From positions 20,466 through 84,465 of the forward strand of contig JBCBOS010000032.1 in NCBI GenBank assembly GCA_039821145.1: a DNA stretch of 64,000 nucleotides, given 5' to 3'. The translations under genes and the position numbers were made by a program. The notes under the pieces were generated by a model. It did no database searches. It was not told the origin of the DNA and was given only the letters and a program-made list of their open reading frames with translations. This document shows positions 44,688 through 53,890 of this stretch, piece by piece. The DNA is from JBCCSZ01 sp039821145 (GTDB lineage: Bacteria; Bacteroidota; Bacteroidia; Chitinophagales; Saprospiraceae). Numbering within the stretch: the stretch's first letter is position 1; each line of letters begins with the position of its first letter.

Positions 44688-45398
44688 ATGAAAACATTAG
44701 CCATCATAACCGCCAGAGGAGGATCAAAGCGCCTCCCCAGAAAAAACATCAAACTGTTCAATGGGCTGCCAATCATTGCGTATCCGATACGCGCAGCCAT
44801 TGAATCAGAGCTTTTTGACGAGGTCATGGTCTCCACCGATGATCCGGAGATTGCAGCCGTTGCCAAGACATTTGGGGCCAGCGTTCCCTTTATGCGATCG
44901 GCAGAAACAGCTGGAGATTATGCCACGACGGCAGAGGTCATCATCGAGGTCATGGAGTGCTACGAAAGCAAACTGGGCAAGCATTTTGATACGATATGTT
45001 GTATGTACCCGACGGCACCCTTTTCGACGCCTCAATTGCTGCGATTGGCACATGAAAAATTGCAGAACGAACAGTTTGATTGCGTGGTGCCGGTGCAAGC
45101 CTTTGACTACCCGATCCAGCGGGCTTTGATCATGGAGGAAGGAAGGATTCAGATGCGCAGCCCGGAGTTTGCGACAACACGATCACAGGATTTGACGGAG
45201 ACCTATCACGACAGCGGACAATTTTATTGGTTGCGAAGCCAAAAATTTCGACAGACCCAATCCGTTTGGGGGGACAATACCGGGGCCATCTGCCTTTCGA
45301 GAATGGAGGCCCACGATATCGATACTGCCGACGATTGGCATTTGGCCGAGCTAAAATTCAAACTTCAACATGAAGCCTTCGATCGTATTCAGAGCTGA
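44688..45398 (+). CDS. pseF: CMP-pseudaminic acid synthetase
   Basis: The product has 236 residues. It is a CMP-sugar synthetase with the nucleotide motif ITARGGSKRLPRKN near the N-terminus, STDDPEIAA, YPTAPF, and DSGQFYWL. Length and pattern fit PseF rather than longer NeuA forms. It activates pseudaminic acid with CTP. The 3' end overlaps pseG by 29 bases. Confidence 0.93.
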   Translation: MKTLAIITARGGSKRLPRKNIKLFNGLPIIAYPIRAAIESELFDEVMVSTDDPEIAAVAKTFGASVPFMRSAETAGDYATTAEVIIEVMECYESKLGKHFDTICCMYPTAPFSTPQLLRLAHEKLQNEQFDCVVPVQAFDYPIQRALIMEEGRIQMRSPEFATTRSQDLTETYHDSGQFYWLRSQKFRQTQSVWGDNTGAICLSRMEAHDIDTADDWHLAELKFKLQHEAFDRIQS

Positions 45399-46401
45399 CG
45401 GCAACGCTGCCATCGGACTGGGGCATGTCATCCGATCCCTGGCACTGGTGCAGTTGTTACAAAATGATTTTCATTGTCATTTTCTCATCAGGGGTGCTTC
45501 GGATGCACTCCGACAACAAATCAGTTCTCACTGCCAGATGACCGAGTTGTCAGACATTCCGCCAGACCAAGAGGCCATTCAAGTGTGCAACCGCTTTCTC
45601 AATGGCAGGGAAATCGTGGTGCTCGACGGCTACCATTTTGACACGACTTACCAACGGCAGATTCGCCAAAAAGGCAGCAAGCTCGTTTGCATCGACGACA
45701 TGCACCAACACCATTTTGTCGCCGATGCCATCATCAATCACTCGCCAGGCGTTCGCCCAGAGCACTACTCGCACGAAACCTGGACTCGTTGTTGCCTTGG
45801 TCCGTCTTACAGCCTGTTGAGGCCAGCGTTTCGGGAGGCATCCCAATCGACTCGCTACATCGATCGCATCGATCAGTTGTTCATCTGTTTCGGAGGAGCC
45901 GACTCCCAACAGCTCAGCTTGCGCGCCCTGGAGGCCATATCCGGCCAAGCGCTGGGCCTGTCCGCCATCCACGTGGTGCTGGGCAGTGCCAATCAATCAG
46001 TAGAAAAAGTAAAGGCATTCGCATCAATAACAAACGAAAACATCTTGGTATACCAAAACCTGAAAGCCAACGAAATGGTCGAGCTGATGCAGGAGTGCCA
46101 TTTGGCCATTGTGCCATCCAGCAGCATTCTCTACGAGGTGATGGCCGTACAAATGCCTGCCATCACTGGCTATTATGTAGACAACCAGTGTGGCCTGTAC
46201 GCAGGCTTTTGCCAACTGGGGGGCATACACGGCATCGGCGATTTCACCCGATTTGACAATTATGTGGAGGCCATTTGGCACATCCGGGAGCAAGGAGCTT
46301 TGGAGTATCTCAAGGCAGAAGCCCACACCTCCATTGCAGAGTCCGGCCAACAGCTTTCCCAATTGTTCCATTCGCTCAATCCATTGGTTCTATGCAATTG
46401 A
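45370..46401 (+). CDS. pseG: UDP-6-deoxy-AltdiNAc hydrolase, PseG
   Basis: The product has 343 residues. A GT-B-like hydrolase: N-terminal FRADGNAAIGLGHVIRSLAL holds the glycine loop and catalytic-type His, and the C-terminal half has CFGGADSQQLSLRAL, YQNLKANEMVELM and AIVPSSSILYEV. It removes UDP from the 2,4-diacetamido sugar and gives the free sugar used by PseI. It overlaps pseF by 29 bases and pseH by 10 bases. Confidence 0.94.
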   Translation: MKPSIVFRADGNAAIGLGHVIRSLALVQLLQNDFHCHFLIRGASDALRQQISSHCQMTELSDIPPDQEAIQVCNRFLNGREIVVLDGYHFDTTYQRQIRQKGSKLVCIDDMHQHHFVADAIINHSPGVRPEHYSHETWTRCCLGPSYSLLRPAFREASQSTRYIDRIDQLFICFGGADSQQLSLRALEAISGQALGLSAIHVVLGSANQSVEKVKAFASITNENILVYQNLKANEMVELMQECHLAIVPSSSILYEVMAVQMPAITGYYVDNQCGLYAGFCQLGGIHGIGDFTRFDNYVEAIWHIREQGALEYLKAEAHTSIAESGQQLSQLFHSLNPLVLCN

Positions 46402-46868
46402 GAAAAGCCACTACCACCGATGCCATGCTCTATTACAATTGGGCCAACGACGAGGCAGTCCGGAAAAACTCCCTGCGCCAAAACCGCATCGAGTGGGAGC
46501 ACCACAGAAACTGGTTTGCCCAAAAGCTGCAAAGCGAGCAGAGTTATCTGTACATCCTGGAAGAGGAGGGCATTCCGGTGGGGCAAATCCGCTACGACAT
46601 TGCCGACGGAGAAGCCATCATTGGGTTTTCCATCGACCGGGCCTGGCGGGGACAGGGAATGGGGAAGGCCATTCTGCAAAAAAGCATTCCAATGTTTCAG
46701 CAGGAAATTCGGGACCGGGTTCAAGGACTCAAAGCAGTTGTCAAACACAACAACATCGCTTCTTTGAAAGTATTTGAAAGCCTTGGATTTTCCCACAGCA
46801 AAGACATAGAGGTCGCTCAGCAAGCTTGTACGGTATTTCGCCTGCCCATTGGCCAGCCTCATCTGTGA
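46392..46868 (+). CDS. pseH: PseH-position GNAT acetyltransferase
   Basis: The product has 158 residues; the start MQLRKATTTDAML overlaps the pseG stop by 10 bases, while the longer frame from 46275 would lie in pseG. GNAT fold: YYNWANDEAVRKNSLRQ, EWEHHRNWF, acetyl-CoA loop RAWRGQGMGKAIL and HNNIASLKVFESLGF. In the cluster order B-C-F-G-H-I it should acetylate N4 of the PseC product. Its sequence is of the short Bacteroidota type, unlike the Helicobacter-type relative at 32199. Confidence 0.88.
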   Translation: MQLRKATTTDAMLYYNWANDEAVRKNSLRQNRIEWEHHRNWFAQKLQSEQSYLYILEEEGIPVGQIRYDIADGEAIIGFSIDRAWRGQGMGKAILQKSIPMFQQEIRDRVQGLKAVVKHNNIASLKVFESLGFSHSKDIEVAQQACTVFRLPIGQPHL

Positions 46869-46920
46869 AGCGACCTACAACGATCAATCAATACCCAAAC
46901 GATACCACAAACTCAAACAA

Positions 46921-47973
46921 ATGACTCAAATGAAGATTGCCGACCGTCTGATCGGTCCGGAGCATGAGCCATTCATCATTGCAGAGATGTCTGGCAATCA
47001 CAATCAATCACTGGACAGGGCAATGGCCATCATCGACGCGGCAGCCGAAGCTGGCGCCCACGCCATCAAACTGCAGACATACACAGCCGATACCATGACC
47101 ATCCGCGCCAAGCATGGTCTGTTTCACATCCAGGACGACAGCTCGCTCTGGGACGGCAACAATTTGTACGAATTGTACCAGAAGGCCTACACGCCCTGGA
47201 ATTGGCACAAACCCTTGTTTGACCATGCCAAATCGAAAGGGCTCATCGCCTTCAGCTCTCCCTTCGACGCCTCGGCAGTTGACTTTCTCGAATCGCTGGA
47301 CGTTCCCGTTTACAAGATCGCCTCCTTCGAAAATACGGATCTGCCCCTGATCAAAAAGATCGCAGCCACGGGTAAGCCTGTCATCATGTCTACTGGCATC
47401 ACCAACCTGGCCGACATCGACGAGGCAGTGCGCACGCTGCGCGACAACGGCTGCAAGGAACTGGCGCTGCTCAAATGCACCAGTACCTACCCGGCCTCTC
47501 CCGCCACCAGCAACATCCGCACCATTCCCCACCTATCACAACTGTTTGACGATGTGGTCGTGGGACTGTCGGACCACACGCTGGGCATCGGCGTTCCTCT
47601 GGCCGCCATTGCACTGGGGGCGCGGGTGATCGAGAAGCACTTTACGCTGAGTCGCCAAGACGGTGGTGTAGACAGTGCATTTTCGCTGGAGCCAGCTGAG
47701 TTGAAGGCACTGGTGACAGAGTCGGAGCGGGCCTTTCAGGCCTTGGGCAAGGTGCAGTACGGCATTCAAGCAGTGGAGCAAAACAGTCGGCGTTTCAAGC
47801 GGTCCATTTACGTAGTCAAGGAAGTAGCGGTGGGAGAAGTTTTCAGTTCTGACAATCTGCGCGTCATCCGTCCGGGTGATGGCTTGGAACCGCGTTATTT
47901 CGAAAAGCTCATGGGCAAGACGGCCAAGCAGGATTTGGCAGCAGGCACCCCATTAAAATGGGAATATCTATGA
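46921..47973 (+). CDS. pseI: Pseudaminic acid synthase
   Basis: The product has 350 residues from MTQMKIADRLIG; the frame back to 46849 overlaps pseH and is not needed. The NeuB TIM barrel (IIAEMSGNHNQSLDRA, AIKLQTYTADTMT, KIASFENTDLPLI, GLSDHTLG, EKHFTLSR) is followed by a SAF antifreeze-like domain (about 285-350, KRSIYVVKEVAVGEVF). AEMSGNH and QTYTADTMT are the forms found in PseI rather than NeuB. It condenses the PseG product with phosphoenolpyruvate. The stop overlaps the next ATG (ATGA). Confidence 0.94.
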   Translation: MTQMKIADRLIGPEHEPFIIAEMSGNHNQSLDRAMAIIDAAAEAGAHAIKLQTYTADTMTIRAKHGLFHIQDDSSLWDGNNLYELYQKAYTPWNWHKPLFDHAKSKGLIAFSSPFDASAVDFLESLDVPVYKIASFENTDLPLIKKIAATGKPVIMSTGITNLADIDEAVRTLRDNGCKELALLKCTSTYPASPATSNIRTIPHLSQLFDDVVVGLSDHTLGIGVPLAAIALGARVIEKHFTLSRQDGGVDSAFSLEPAELKALVTESERAFQALGKVQYGIQAVEQNSRRFKRSIYVVKEVAVGEVFSSDNLRVIRPGDGLEPRYFEKLMGKTAKQDLAAGTPLKWEYL

Positions 47974-49295
47974 TCACCAAAGCCCCTACCTCTTCCCGAA
48001 AGACGGAGAAATGGTGGCTGTTCATCAAGGAGCGTTTTCTAAAACTTGCCGTATTCGCATCGGTTTTTTTACTGGTCAAAATATCTGGTTTCATCAGTGC
48101 CCTTTGGCTGTCCAAACTGGTAACCGATGTGGGGCAGTACGGATTGTTTGAATACGCTCTTTCCGTAGGCTTACTCATTGCCATTCCGCTCAATGTGGGT
48201 CTACAAGTAGCTTATCCATACTTCAACATCAAACTTCGGGAGCGAGGCTACCGATCCCTGTTTTATTTACATCCGGTCCTCTATTGCAGTCTCATCGGGC
48301 TGATCCTCATTGCCAACCACTGGTGGCTGGGCAGTTTGGCTCCCAAGCACCAATTGGCGCTGCTGATCGGTGGCATCATTGGCATACAGATGATGCTGTC
48401 GTTCATTCTCAAATCCCACGAGATCATCAGTCGGGCCGTGTTGCTGGACGGCGGTATTTTCCTAGTCGTCAACACCTACAATCTGTACATCTACCTGAGT
48501 GGTGAGGTGTACAGTTTTGACCATCTGCAATATTTGCTGGAATTGTACCTCATGGCCTTGGTCAGCATATCGACTTATCATTTTTGGATCAATCGACAGG
48601 ATTTTTCCTGGGAGAGCTATCGGGATTCGCTGCTATTTGGTCGCCATCTCGTGCTGTCTTCCATGATCATCATCGGTCTGACCAATGGAGCCCGCATCCT
48701 CATCGAGTACTTTTTGGGGCTGGAACAAGTGGCATTTTACTCCTTTTATCTGCGTTTTGCCGTGGCCATCATTTTGCTGCAGCAGGTATGCAACATCGTG
48801 TTGTTCAAAAAAATGTATCGCTCCAATGCCGAAAAGCTCGACAGCTACTTCAGTTTGTTTTTGGTAGGTGCTCTTTTGTTGTCACTGAGTTTGTGGTGGG
48901 TGGTTCCCCATCTGCTGTACGATTGGTTTCCCTTTTTTCAGGAGATGAATGAGATGCACCAGCAGTTGTACTACATCTTGAGTCTGCACACCATCTTTTG
49001 GGTGAGCATGGCCTTCAATGAAAACATCATTTACCGGGAAGGGCTGTCTTCCTTTATGAACCGGGCTTTTGGTGTGCTATTTCTGATGATGCTTGGCGTC
49101 GTGTGGGGGATGCACCAAATGGGGTGGCTCGACCTGATCTCGTTTGCCTTTGTCAATCTCTGCTTTTTGTTCCTGGCTGCCGACATACAGTTTGCCTTGC
49201 TGCGCAAACACAAAGACATCCGGCTGCGCCACAATCGGCTGACCAATCGCCTCATCCTTCTGTTTTTCTTGCTCTCATATTGTTTGATATTTTAA
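47970..49295 (+). CDS. Wzx-like lipid-linked oligosaccharide flippase
   Basis: The product has 441 residues from the ATG in the ATGA overlap with pseI; a start at 47958 is possible. About 12 membrane helices of the MOP/polysaccharide transporter kind are visible, beginning LAVFASVFLLVKISGFISALWLSK and with ARILIEYFLGLEQVAFYSFYLR in the middle. It should flip the finished lipid-linked repeat unit to the periplasm. The tight coupling to pseI supports a pseudaminic-acid-containing repeat unit. Confidence 0.85.
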   Translation: MITKAPTSSRKTEKWWLFIKERFLKLAVFASVFLLVKISGFISALWLSKLVTDVGQYGLFEYALSVGLLIAIPLNVGLQVAYPYFNIKLRERGYRSLFYLHPVLYCSLIGLILIANHWWLGSLAPKHQLALLIGGIIGIQMMLSFILKSHEIISRAVLLDGGIFLVVNTYNLYIYLSGEVYSFDHLQYLLELYLMALVSISTYHFWINRQDFSWESYRDSLLFGRHLVLSSMIIIGLTNGARILIEYFLGLEQVAFYSFYLRFAVAIILLQQVCNIVLFKKMYRSNAEKLDSYFSLFLVGALLLSLSLWWVVPHLLYDWFPFFQEMNEMHQQLYYILSLHTIFWVSMAFNENIIYREGLSSFMNRAFGVLFLMMLGVVWGMHQMGWLDLISFAFVNLCFLFLAADIQFALLRKHKDIRLRHNRLTNRLILLFFLLSYCLIF

Positions 49296-49309
49296 AAACC
49301 CATGCCCTT

Positions 49310-50671
49310 ATGCAGAATATATGCTTCGTTGCCAACTACTCCAAAACCTACCTCTTTCACGCCATTGCGCAGGTCCTGGCAGATGAACAAGTTCAGGTCT
49401 CCTGGATTTGCACCAATCGGGGGCTGTACGATTTTTTGTCAGAGCAATACCCGGCAGAGGCCCTCTTGTTGATCAACCTAGATCACCTGGACAAGCCACA
49501 GGCTCCCATTCAGGAATTCAAACTCAACGAATTGGTGTTGGGAGATCGCGTGTTTCGACACACCCCAGAAGTGGGACTGCAATTTTTGCAGAACATCCAG
49601 CAAGACATCTATGATTTTTTGCAAAAACAAGACTGCAGATTTGTTTTTGGAGAAATCACCTGGGCGCATGAGTTGCTCATCCATCGCATCTGCAGTCGGT
49701 GTGCGGAGCTGAATTGCCAATACCTCAATCCGCATGTGGTCCGGCTGCCCAATCGTCGTTTTGCTTTTTTCACAGATGAATACCAATCGGAGTTTTACGA
49801 ATCCGGCCAAGCCAGGCCCGCCGCCTTCGACATGATAGAAGTTCGTCCTCCCTCCTATTTGAAAATCAATGACAAAATTCAGCGAAAAGCGCGCTCCATC
49901 AAAGGCCGCCTGGACCGCATCCGTCGCTTCATCACCAACGAAAACATCGACAAGAAAGACCCGACGCACATTGTCAGCGAGCGCATTCGGCTGTCAGTGC
50001 GCAGCAAGGAGGAGTTGTACAAGGAAACCTATAAATTGGTCCCGCGACAACCAGCAGATTCGGTACGGGGCGAAAACTATGTATTTCTCGGTCTGCACAA
50101 GCAGCCCGAAGCATCCATCGATGTACTCGGCCGCTATTACGAAGACCAACTCTGCAACATCCGCAACATCTGGCGAGTTCTTCCCAACAATTGGAAGCTG
50201 GTCGTCAAGGAGCACACCAATGCCATTGGCGATCGGGGGCTGGCCTTTTACAAGAATTTGCAACAATTGCCAAACCTGATTTTGGTCGATGAAAAAACGC
50301 CTTCTTACGATCTGATCAAGGAGGCTCGGGCAGTCATTACTGTCAGCGGAACGATGGCCTACGAAGCGGCACTGATGAAAATCCCTGCTTTTACCTTTGC
50401 CCCTACTTTTTTCAACCGACTCAATTGCTGCCGCCGACTCGAACTGAGAGACCTTCAATCCTGCGGACATTTCAAGCAGCTGATCTGGCAACTCGAATCC
50501 AGTTATGACAACCGCCTGAAATTTTCCAATTACCTGATGAAGCATTCCTTCGAAGGCGTCTTCATAGACCCCGTCACCCTGCCCGATGTGATGCAGGCAG
50601 AAAACATCGCCTTGTTGAGCGAAGCCTTCCAGCACATCATTCACAGCAAAGTGAAAGCAGCCTCTTATTGA
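49310..50671 (+). CDS. Capsule-type glycosyltransferase (PF05159-like)
   Basis: The product has 453 residues from MQNICFVANYSKTYLF; the long frame from 49103 lies over the flippase and is rejected. No membrane segments. The C-terminal half has YVFLGLHKQPEASIDV, WKLVVKEHTNAIGDRG and ITVSGTMAYEAALMKIPAF, the pattern of capsule polysaccharide synthesis proteins (KpsS/LipB-like, GT-B fold) that use CMP-activated nonulosonic acids or Kdo. Of the three transferases in the locus it is the best candidate to transfer pseudaminic acid. That last step is inference. Confidence 0.8.
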   Translation: MQNICFVANYSKTYLFHAIAQVLADEQVQVSWICTNRGLYDFLSEQYPAEALLLINLDHLDKPQAPIQEFKLNELVLGDRVFRHTPEVGLQFLQNIQQDIYDFLQKQDCRFVFGEITWAHELLIHRICSRCAELNCQYLNPHVVRLPNRRFAFFTDEYQSEFYESGQARPAAFDMIEVRPPSYLKINDKIQRKARSIKGRLDRIRRFITNENIDKKDPTHIVSERIRLSVRSKEELYKETYKLVPRQPADSVRGENYVFLGLHKQPEASIDVLGRYYEDQLCNIRNIWRVLPNNWKLVVKEHTNAIGDRGLAFYKNLQQLPNLILVDEKTPSYDLIKEARAVITVSGTMAYEAALMKIPAFTFAPTFFNRLNCCRRLELRDLQSCGHFKQLIWQLESSYDNRLKFSNYLMKHSFEGVFIDPVTLPDVMQAENIALLSEAFQHIIHSKVKAASY

Positions 50672-50678
50672 TTGCCCC

Positions 50679-51938
50679 GTGAATCGAATCGCACTCATAT
50701 CGCTCGTACTGCTCTCGTATACAGGCATCAGCCTGGGGACGATTGGCAAAGCCATGCTCACCCCCTACCATGTCATCATGGGGGTACTCATCGGTCTTTT
50801 TGCCCTGATCATGCCCAAGCACCGGATCCAGTTGTTTGTCTCTTTGCTGGTGCTGATGATGTATGTTAGCTTGATCAATGTACTCAACTACGCTTCCTTC
50901 AAGCCCACTTCCTTGTTGTACACCCTGATCTTTGGAATAGAGTTGATCGTGTTGTACAACCTGATCAGGCAGTGCAGCCCAGAGGACATCGCTGGTGCAT
51001 TTCGCTTCATTTTGATTTCCTATATCATCAACATTGTCGCAGCCTTTATTGTCCTTTCTGTTGGTCTGGGGCACTCTTTTTTGCAAAATATTTTTGGCAT
51101 TGCACACCTCGAATCCGGCAGCAGTCGACCGATGGGATTCTCGTCGGAGCCGTCCTATGCCTCCTTCGTCATCAGCATTGCCTACATGTGTCAAAACCAC
51201 ATCAGTGGCCACCACTTCCGTCGCTCCAATGCGCTGTTGAGCATGGGCTATGTGCTGGCCATTGTCCTATTGGGCTCGGCCTACGGCATGCTGTTCTTGG
51301 CACTGAATATCCTCGACTGGACGATGGTCTACTACCGCAAACTCACCCAGGTTTCCCGGCGTTTCTTTTTGATTTTGAGCGTGGGAATGATGGGGGCATT
51401 GCTGACGGCGGCATCGCGCATCGAGAGCGAGTCCATCCATCGGATCATGGAATTGGCAGAGTTGTTTCACAATTCATCGGCCAGTATGCAGCGAAAGATG
51501 GAAAAGCTCCAGGAAAAAGACCCCAGTGCCTTTGCGCGCATTGGTCCTACCTACATGCTGCTCAACAGTGGACAAACCGATGCCTTCAACATTTGGTGGG
51601 GCTCCGGTGCGGGGACGGCGGGCATTGTCATTCCTCGCTTTTTGCAAGGCACGTTGATCGACGAGGACGATGACACCTTGGATGTGGGGATCATTCCGGC
51701 CTTCATATTCGATTATGGCATTGTCGGGTTTTCGCTCTTTGTCCTCTTTTTGGTCAACTGCTTTTCCCAATTGCCACTTCCATTTTGGCTCAACATTTTT
51801 CTGATCCTGCCCAATGCCAACATCAACACCCAATTGTTTTGGTACGGCATTGCATCTCTGTTGATCGTTTCGGTCATTCAAAAAACAAGGCGACGAACAG
51901 CCGCAAAATCACTCGTACCACAATTGAAAACTCAATAG
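50679..51938 (+). CDS. Wzy-like polysaccharide polymerase
   Basis: The product has 419 residues with a GTG start. About 11 membrane helices are present, with a long periplasmic loop (about residues 250-325, SRIESESIHRIMELAEL onward, including GSGAGTAGIVI). This matches O-antigen ligase/polymerase (Wzy) topology; Wzy proteins share almost no sequence, so topology and context carry the call. GFSSEPSYASF near residue 150 is a common Wzy-type pattern. It lies 7 bases after the capsule transferase gene and abuts the next gene with no gap. Confidence 0.82.
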   Translation: MNRIALISLVLLSYTGISLGTIGKAMLTPYHVIMGVLIGLFALIMPKHRIQLFVSLLVLMMYVSLINVLNYASFKPTSLLYTLIFGIELIVLYNLIRQCSPEDIAGAFRFILISYIINIVAAFIVLSVGLGHSFLQNIFGIAHLESGSSRPMGFSSEPSYASFVISIAYMCQNHISGHHFRRSNALLSMGYVLAIVLLGSAYGMLFLALNILDWTMVYYRKLTQVSRRFFLILSVGMMGALLTAASRIESESIHRIMELAELFHNSSASMQRKMEKLQEKDPSAFARIGPTYMLLNSGQTDAFNIWWGSGAGTAGIVIPRFLQGTLIDEDDDTLDVGIIPAFIFDYGIVGFSLFVLFLVNCFSQLPLPFWLNIFLILPNANINTQLFWYGIASLLIVSVIQKTRRRTAAKSLVPQLKTQ

Positions 51939-53117
51939 ATGAAAAAGATAAAAATATTGGTTGATGCCCGCGTTCTGGAAGGAGAGGGACAAGGAAGTGC
52001 TACCTACATCAAGGGCTTGTACAATGCATTGGCCCAAAAGCATCCCGAGCAATACGACATTTACATCACGGGATATACATTTGACAAGTTGCAAGAACAT
52101 TTTCCCTTTTTGGAATACAGCCGCTTCATCCAACTGGAGAGGTGTTCTACCCTGAAGAGGCTCTTTGTGGAATTTCCCAACATCCTCAAAGTTGGCGATT
52201 TCGACTATGCCCATTTTCAATACATCGTTCCTTTCCGGGGCAAGGGGCGTTGCCGCTTCATCGTGACGATACACGACATTTTGTTCAATGACTTTCCCGA
52301 GGAGTTTTCGGCCTTTTACCGCGTGTCCAGAAATTTCCTTTTTCAGCAAGCCTTGCAAAAAAGTGAGATTGTCCTGACGGTGTCCAATTATTCCAAGGAG
52401 CGAATTGCAGCTTTTTACAAAGCAGACCCCAATCGGATACACATCACGCCCAATGCCATCGACCAGCGCTATTTGGCTCCTTACGACAAGATTCAATCGA
52501 TTCAGTATGTGAGAGACAGCTTTGAGTTTGGCAATTACATCTTGTATGTCAGCCGGGTGGAGCCGAGGAAGAATCATCATCTGCTGCTGAAAGCCTTCCG
52601 AGAGCTCCAGCTGTGGAAACAAGGCATCCATTTGGTTTGCATCGGGAATGAGACCTTGAAAAATCCTTTGTTTGACCAACAAATCGAAGACATGCGCCCG
52701 GAGGAAAAGGTCGCCTTTCGATGGATCAAATATGTCAACGACCACGACCTGTTGGAATTGTACCGGGCAGCACGGCTCTTTGTCTATCCATCCAAGGCCG
52801 AAGGTTTTGGCATTCCACCCATCGAAGCCGCCGCCCTGGCCGTGCCCACCCTCTGCTCGCGCTCGACAGCCATGGAAGACTTTGACTTTCTGGGGGTCCA
52901 GCATCAGTTTGATCCCGCGCAGTACAAGCATTTCAAAGACAACTTGCAAAATGCCATTGCCCGTCCATTTCCTCCGTCGTATTGGCAAAAGATCGCGCAA
53001 GAAGTTACCCGCCGATACTCCTGGCAGGTAGCAGCCGATGTATTGCACGATCGCATACAAGCCGTCCAGCAGCAAGAGAGTCATCCGACCACATCGGGCC
53101 ACAGCATTGCTTCCTAG
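51939..53117 (+). CDS. GT4 family glycosyltransferase
   Basis: The product has 392 residues. A GT-B enzyme of family GT4: N-terminal ILVDARVLEGEGQGSATYI, IHDILFNDFPEEF, TVSNYSKERI, and the C-terminal YVSRVEPRKNHHLLLKAF and PSKAEGFGIPPIEAAA with the EX7E-type acidic pair. It starts on the base after the polymerase stop codon. It adds one sugar of the repeat unit in the cytoplasm; sugar unknown. It is the last gene of the polysaccharide locus. Confidence 0.92.
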   Translation: MKKIKILVDARVLEGEGQGSATYIKGLYNALAQKHPEQYDIYITGYTFDKLQEHFPFLEYSRFIQLERCSTLKRLFVEFPNILKVGDFDYAHFQYIVPFRGKGRCRFIVTIHDILFNDFPEEFSAFYRVSRNFLFQQALQKSEIVLTVSNYSKERIAAFYKADPNRIHITPNAIDQRYLAPYDKIQSIQYVRDSFEFGNYILYVSRVEPRKNHHLLLKAFRELQLWKQGIHLVCIGNETLKNPLFDQQIEDMRPEEKVAFRWIKYVNDHDLLELYRAARLFVYPSKAEGFGIPPIEAAALAVPTLCSRSTAMEDFDFLGVQHQFDPAQYKHFKDNLQNAIARPFPPSYWQKIAQEVTRRYSWQVAADVLHDRIQAVQQQESHPTTSGHSIAS

Positions 53118-53142
53118 GATGGCTAATGCCCAGTAGAAAGCG

Positions 53143-53150
53143 TATCTTTG
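53143..53150 (+). promoter_or_regulatory. -7 box TATCTTTG before phosphatase gene
   Basis: Perfect TAnnTTTG match. It ends only 7 bases before the ATG at 53158, so the transcript would be nearly leaderless. It marks the end of the polysaccharide operon. Confidence 0.5.
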
Positions 53151-53157
53151 TGGGAGG

Positions 53158-53838
53158 ATGAACCGATACGCCATTTCAGATATCCACGGATGCTGCCGAA
53201 GCTTTGAGGCATTGCTCGACCGCATTGCACTGACCACTGCAGACGAATTGTATCTACTGGGAGATTTCATCGATCGAGGGCCTGATAGCAAGGGCGTCTT
53301 TGACCTCATCTTTCGCCTGCGAAAGGAAGGCTACCAAGTCCATTGCCTGCGCGGCAATCACGACCAAATGCTGCTCAATGCCTTCAAAGACTACAAGGCC
53401 CTGCAAATGTGGATGGTCAACGGCGGAGAGCAAACAGCCGATAGCTTCAACGCCTATCTACTGGAGGACATCCCTTCTACCTACATCCATTTCCTGGAAG
53501 AACTTCCCTATCATTTTGAATCTGGAGAATACCTGATGGCCCATGCCGGCTTCGATTGCAGGCTGGCCAACCCAATGGAAAACACCACTGCCATGATGTG
53601 GATTCGCCGTTGGTATGATCAACTCGACCGCGACTGGTTGGGCGACCGCATCATCATACACGGGCACACGCCTTGTACCCAGCAACAAATTCTCGACCAC
53701 TTGGCTAAGGTAGATGAGCTGCCCATCATCGTGATCGACAATGGCTGTGTCTACCAACGTCCGGGCATGCACCAGCTTTGTGCCTTCGACTTGAACAACC
53801 GCCGCTTTTTCTTCCAGCCCAATGTCGAAAGCAAATGA
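53158..53838 (+). CDS. Metallophosphoesterase (PrpA/Ser-Thr phosphatase-like)
   Basis: The product has 226 residues. All calcineurin-like motifs are present: ISDIHGC (Asp8, His10), LLGDFIDRGPDS, LRGNHDQML, a central His in MAHAGFD and IIHGHTPC. It resembles bacterial serine/threonine protein phosphatases of the lambda/PrpA group and also Ap4A hydrolases; the substrate is not settled. It overlaps nothing essential: the next gene's better start is 53 bases after the stop. Confidence 0.92.
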   Translation: MNRYAISDIHGCCRSFEALLDRIALTTADELYLLGDFIDRGPDSKGVFDLIFRLRKEGYQVHCLRGNHDQMLLNAFKDYKALQMWMVNGGEQTADSFNAYLLEDIPSTYIHFLEELPYHFESGEYLMAHAGFDCRLANPMENTTAMMWIRRWYDQLDRDWLGDRIIIHGHTPCTQQQILDHLAKVDELPIIVIDNGCVYQRPGMHQLCAFDLNNRRFFFQPNVESK

Positions 53839-53890
53839 ACTTGCCTATCGGGCAGGCAGGTATTTTGTCACCATCCATAAAAATCCCCTC

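Noticed and set aside
46921..47973. Reading the cluster as a legionaminic or neuraminic acid pathway
   Set aside because: An inverting PseB-type dehydratase and PseG are present and no NeuC-type hydrolysing epimerase is found, so the pseudaminic route fits better.
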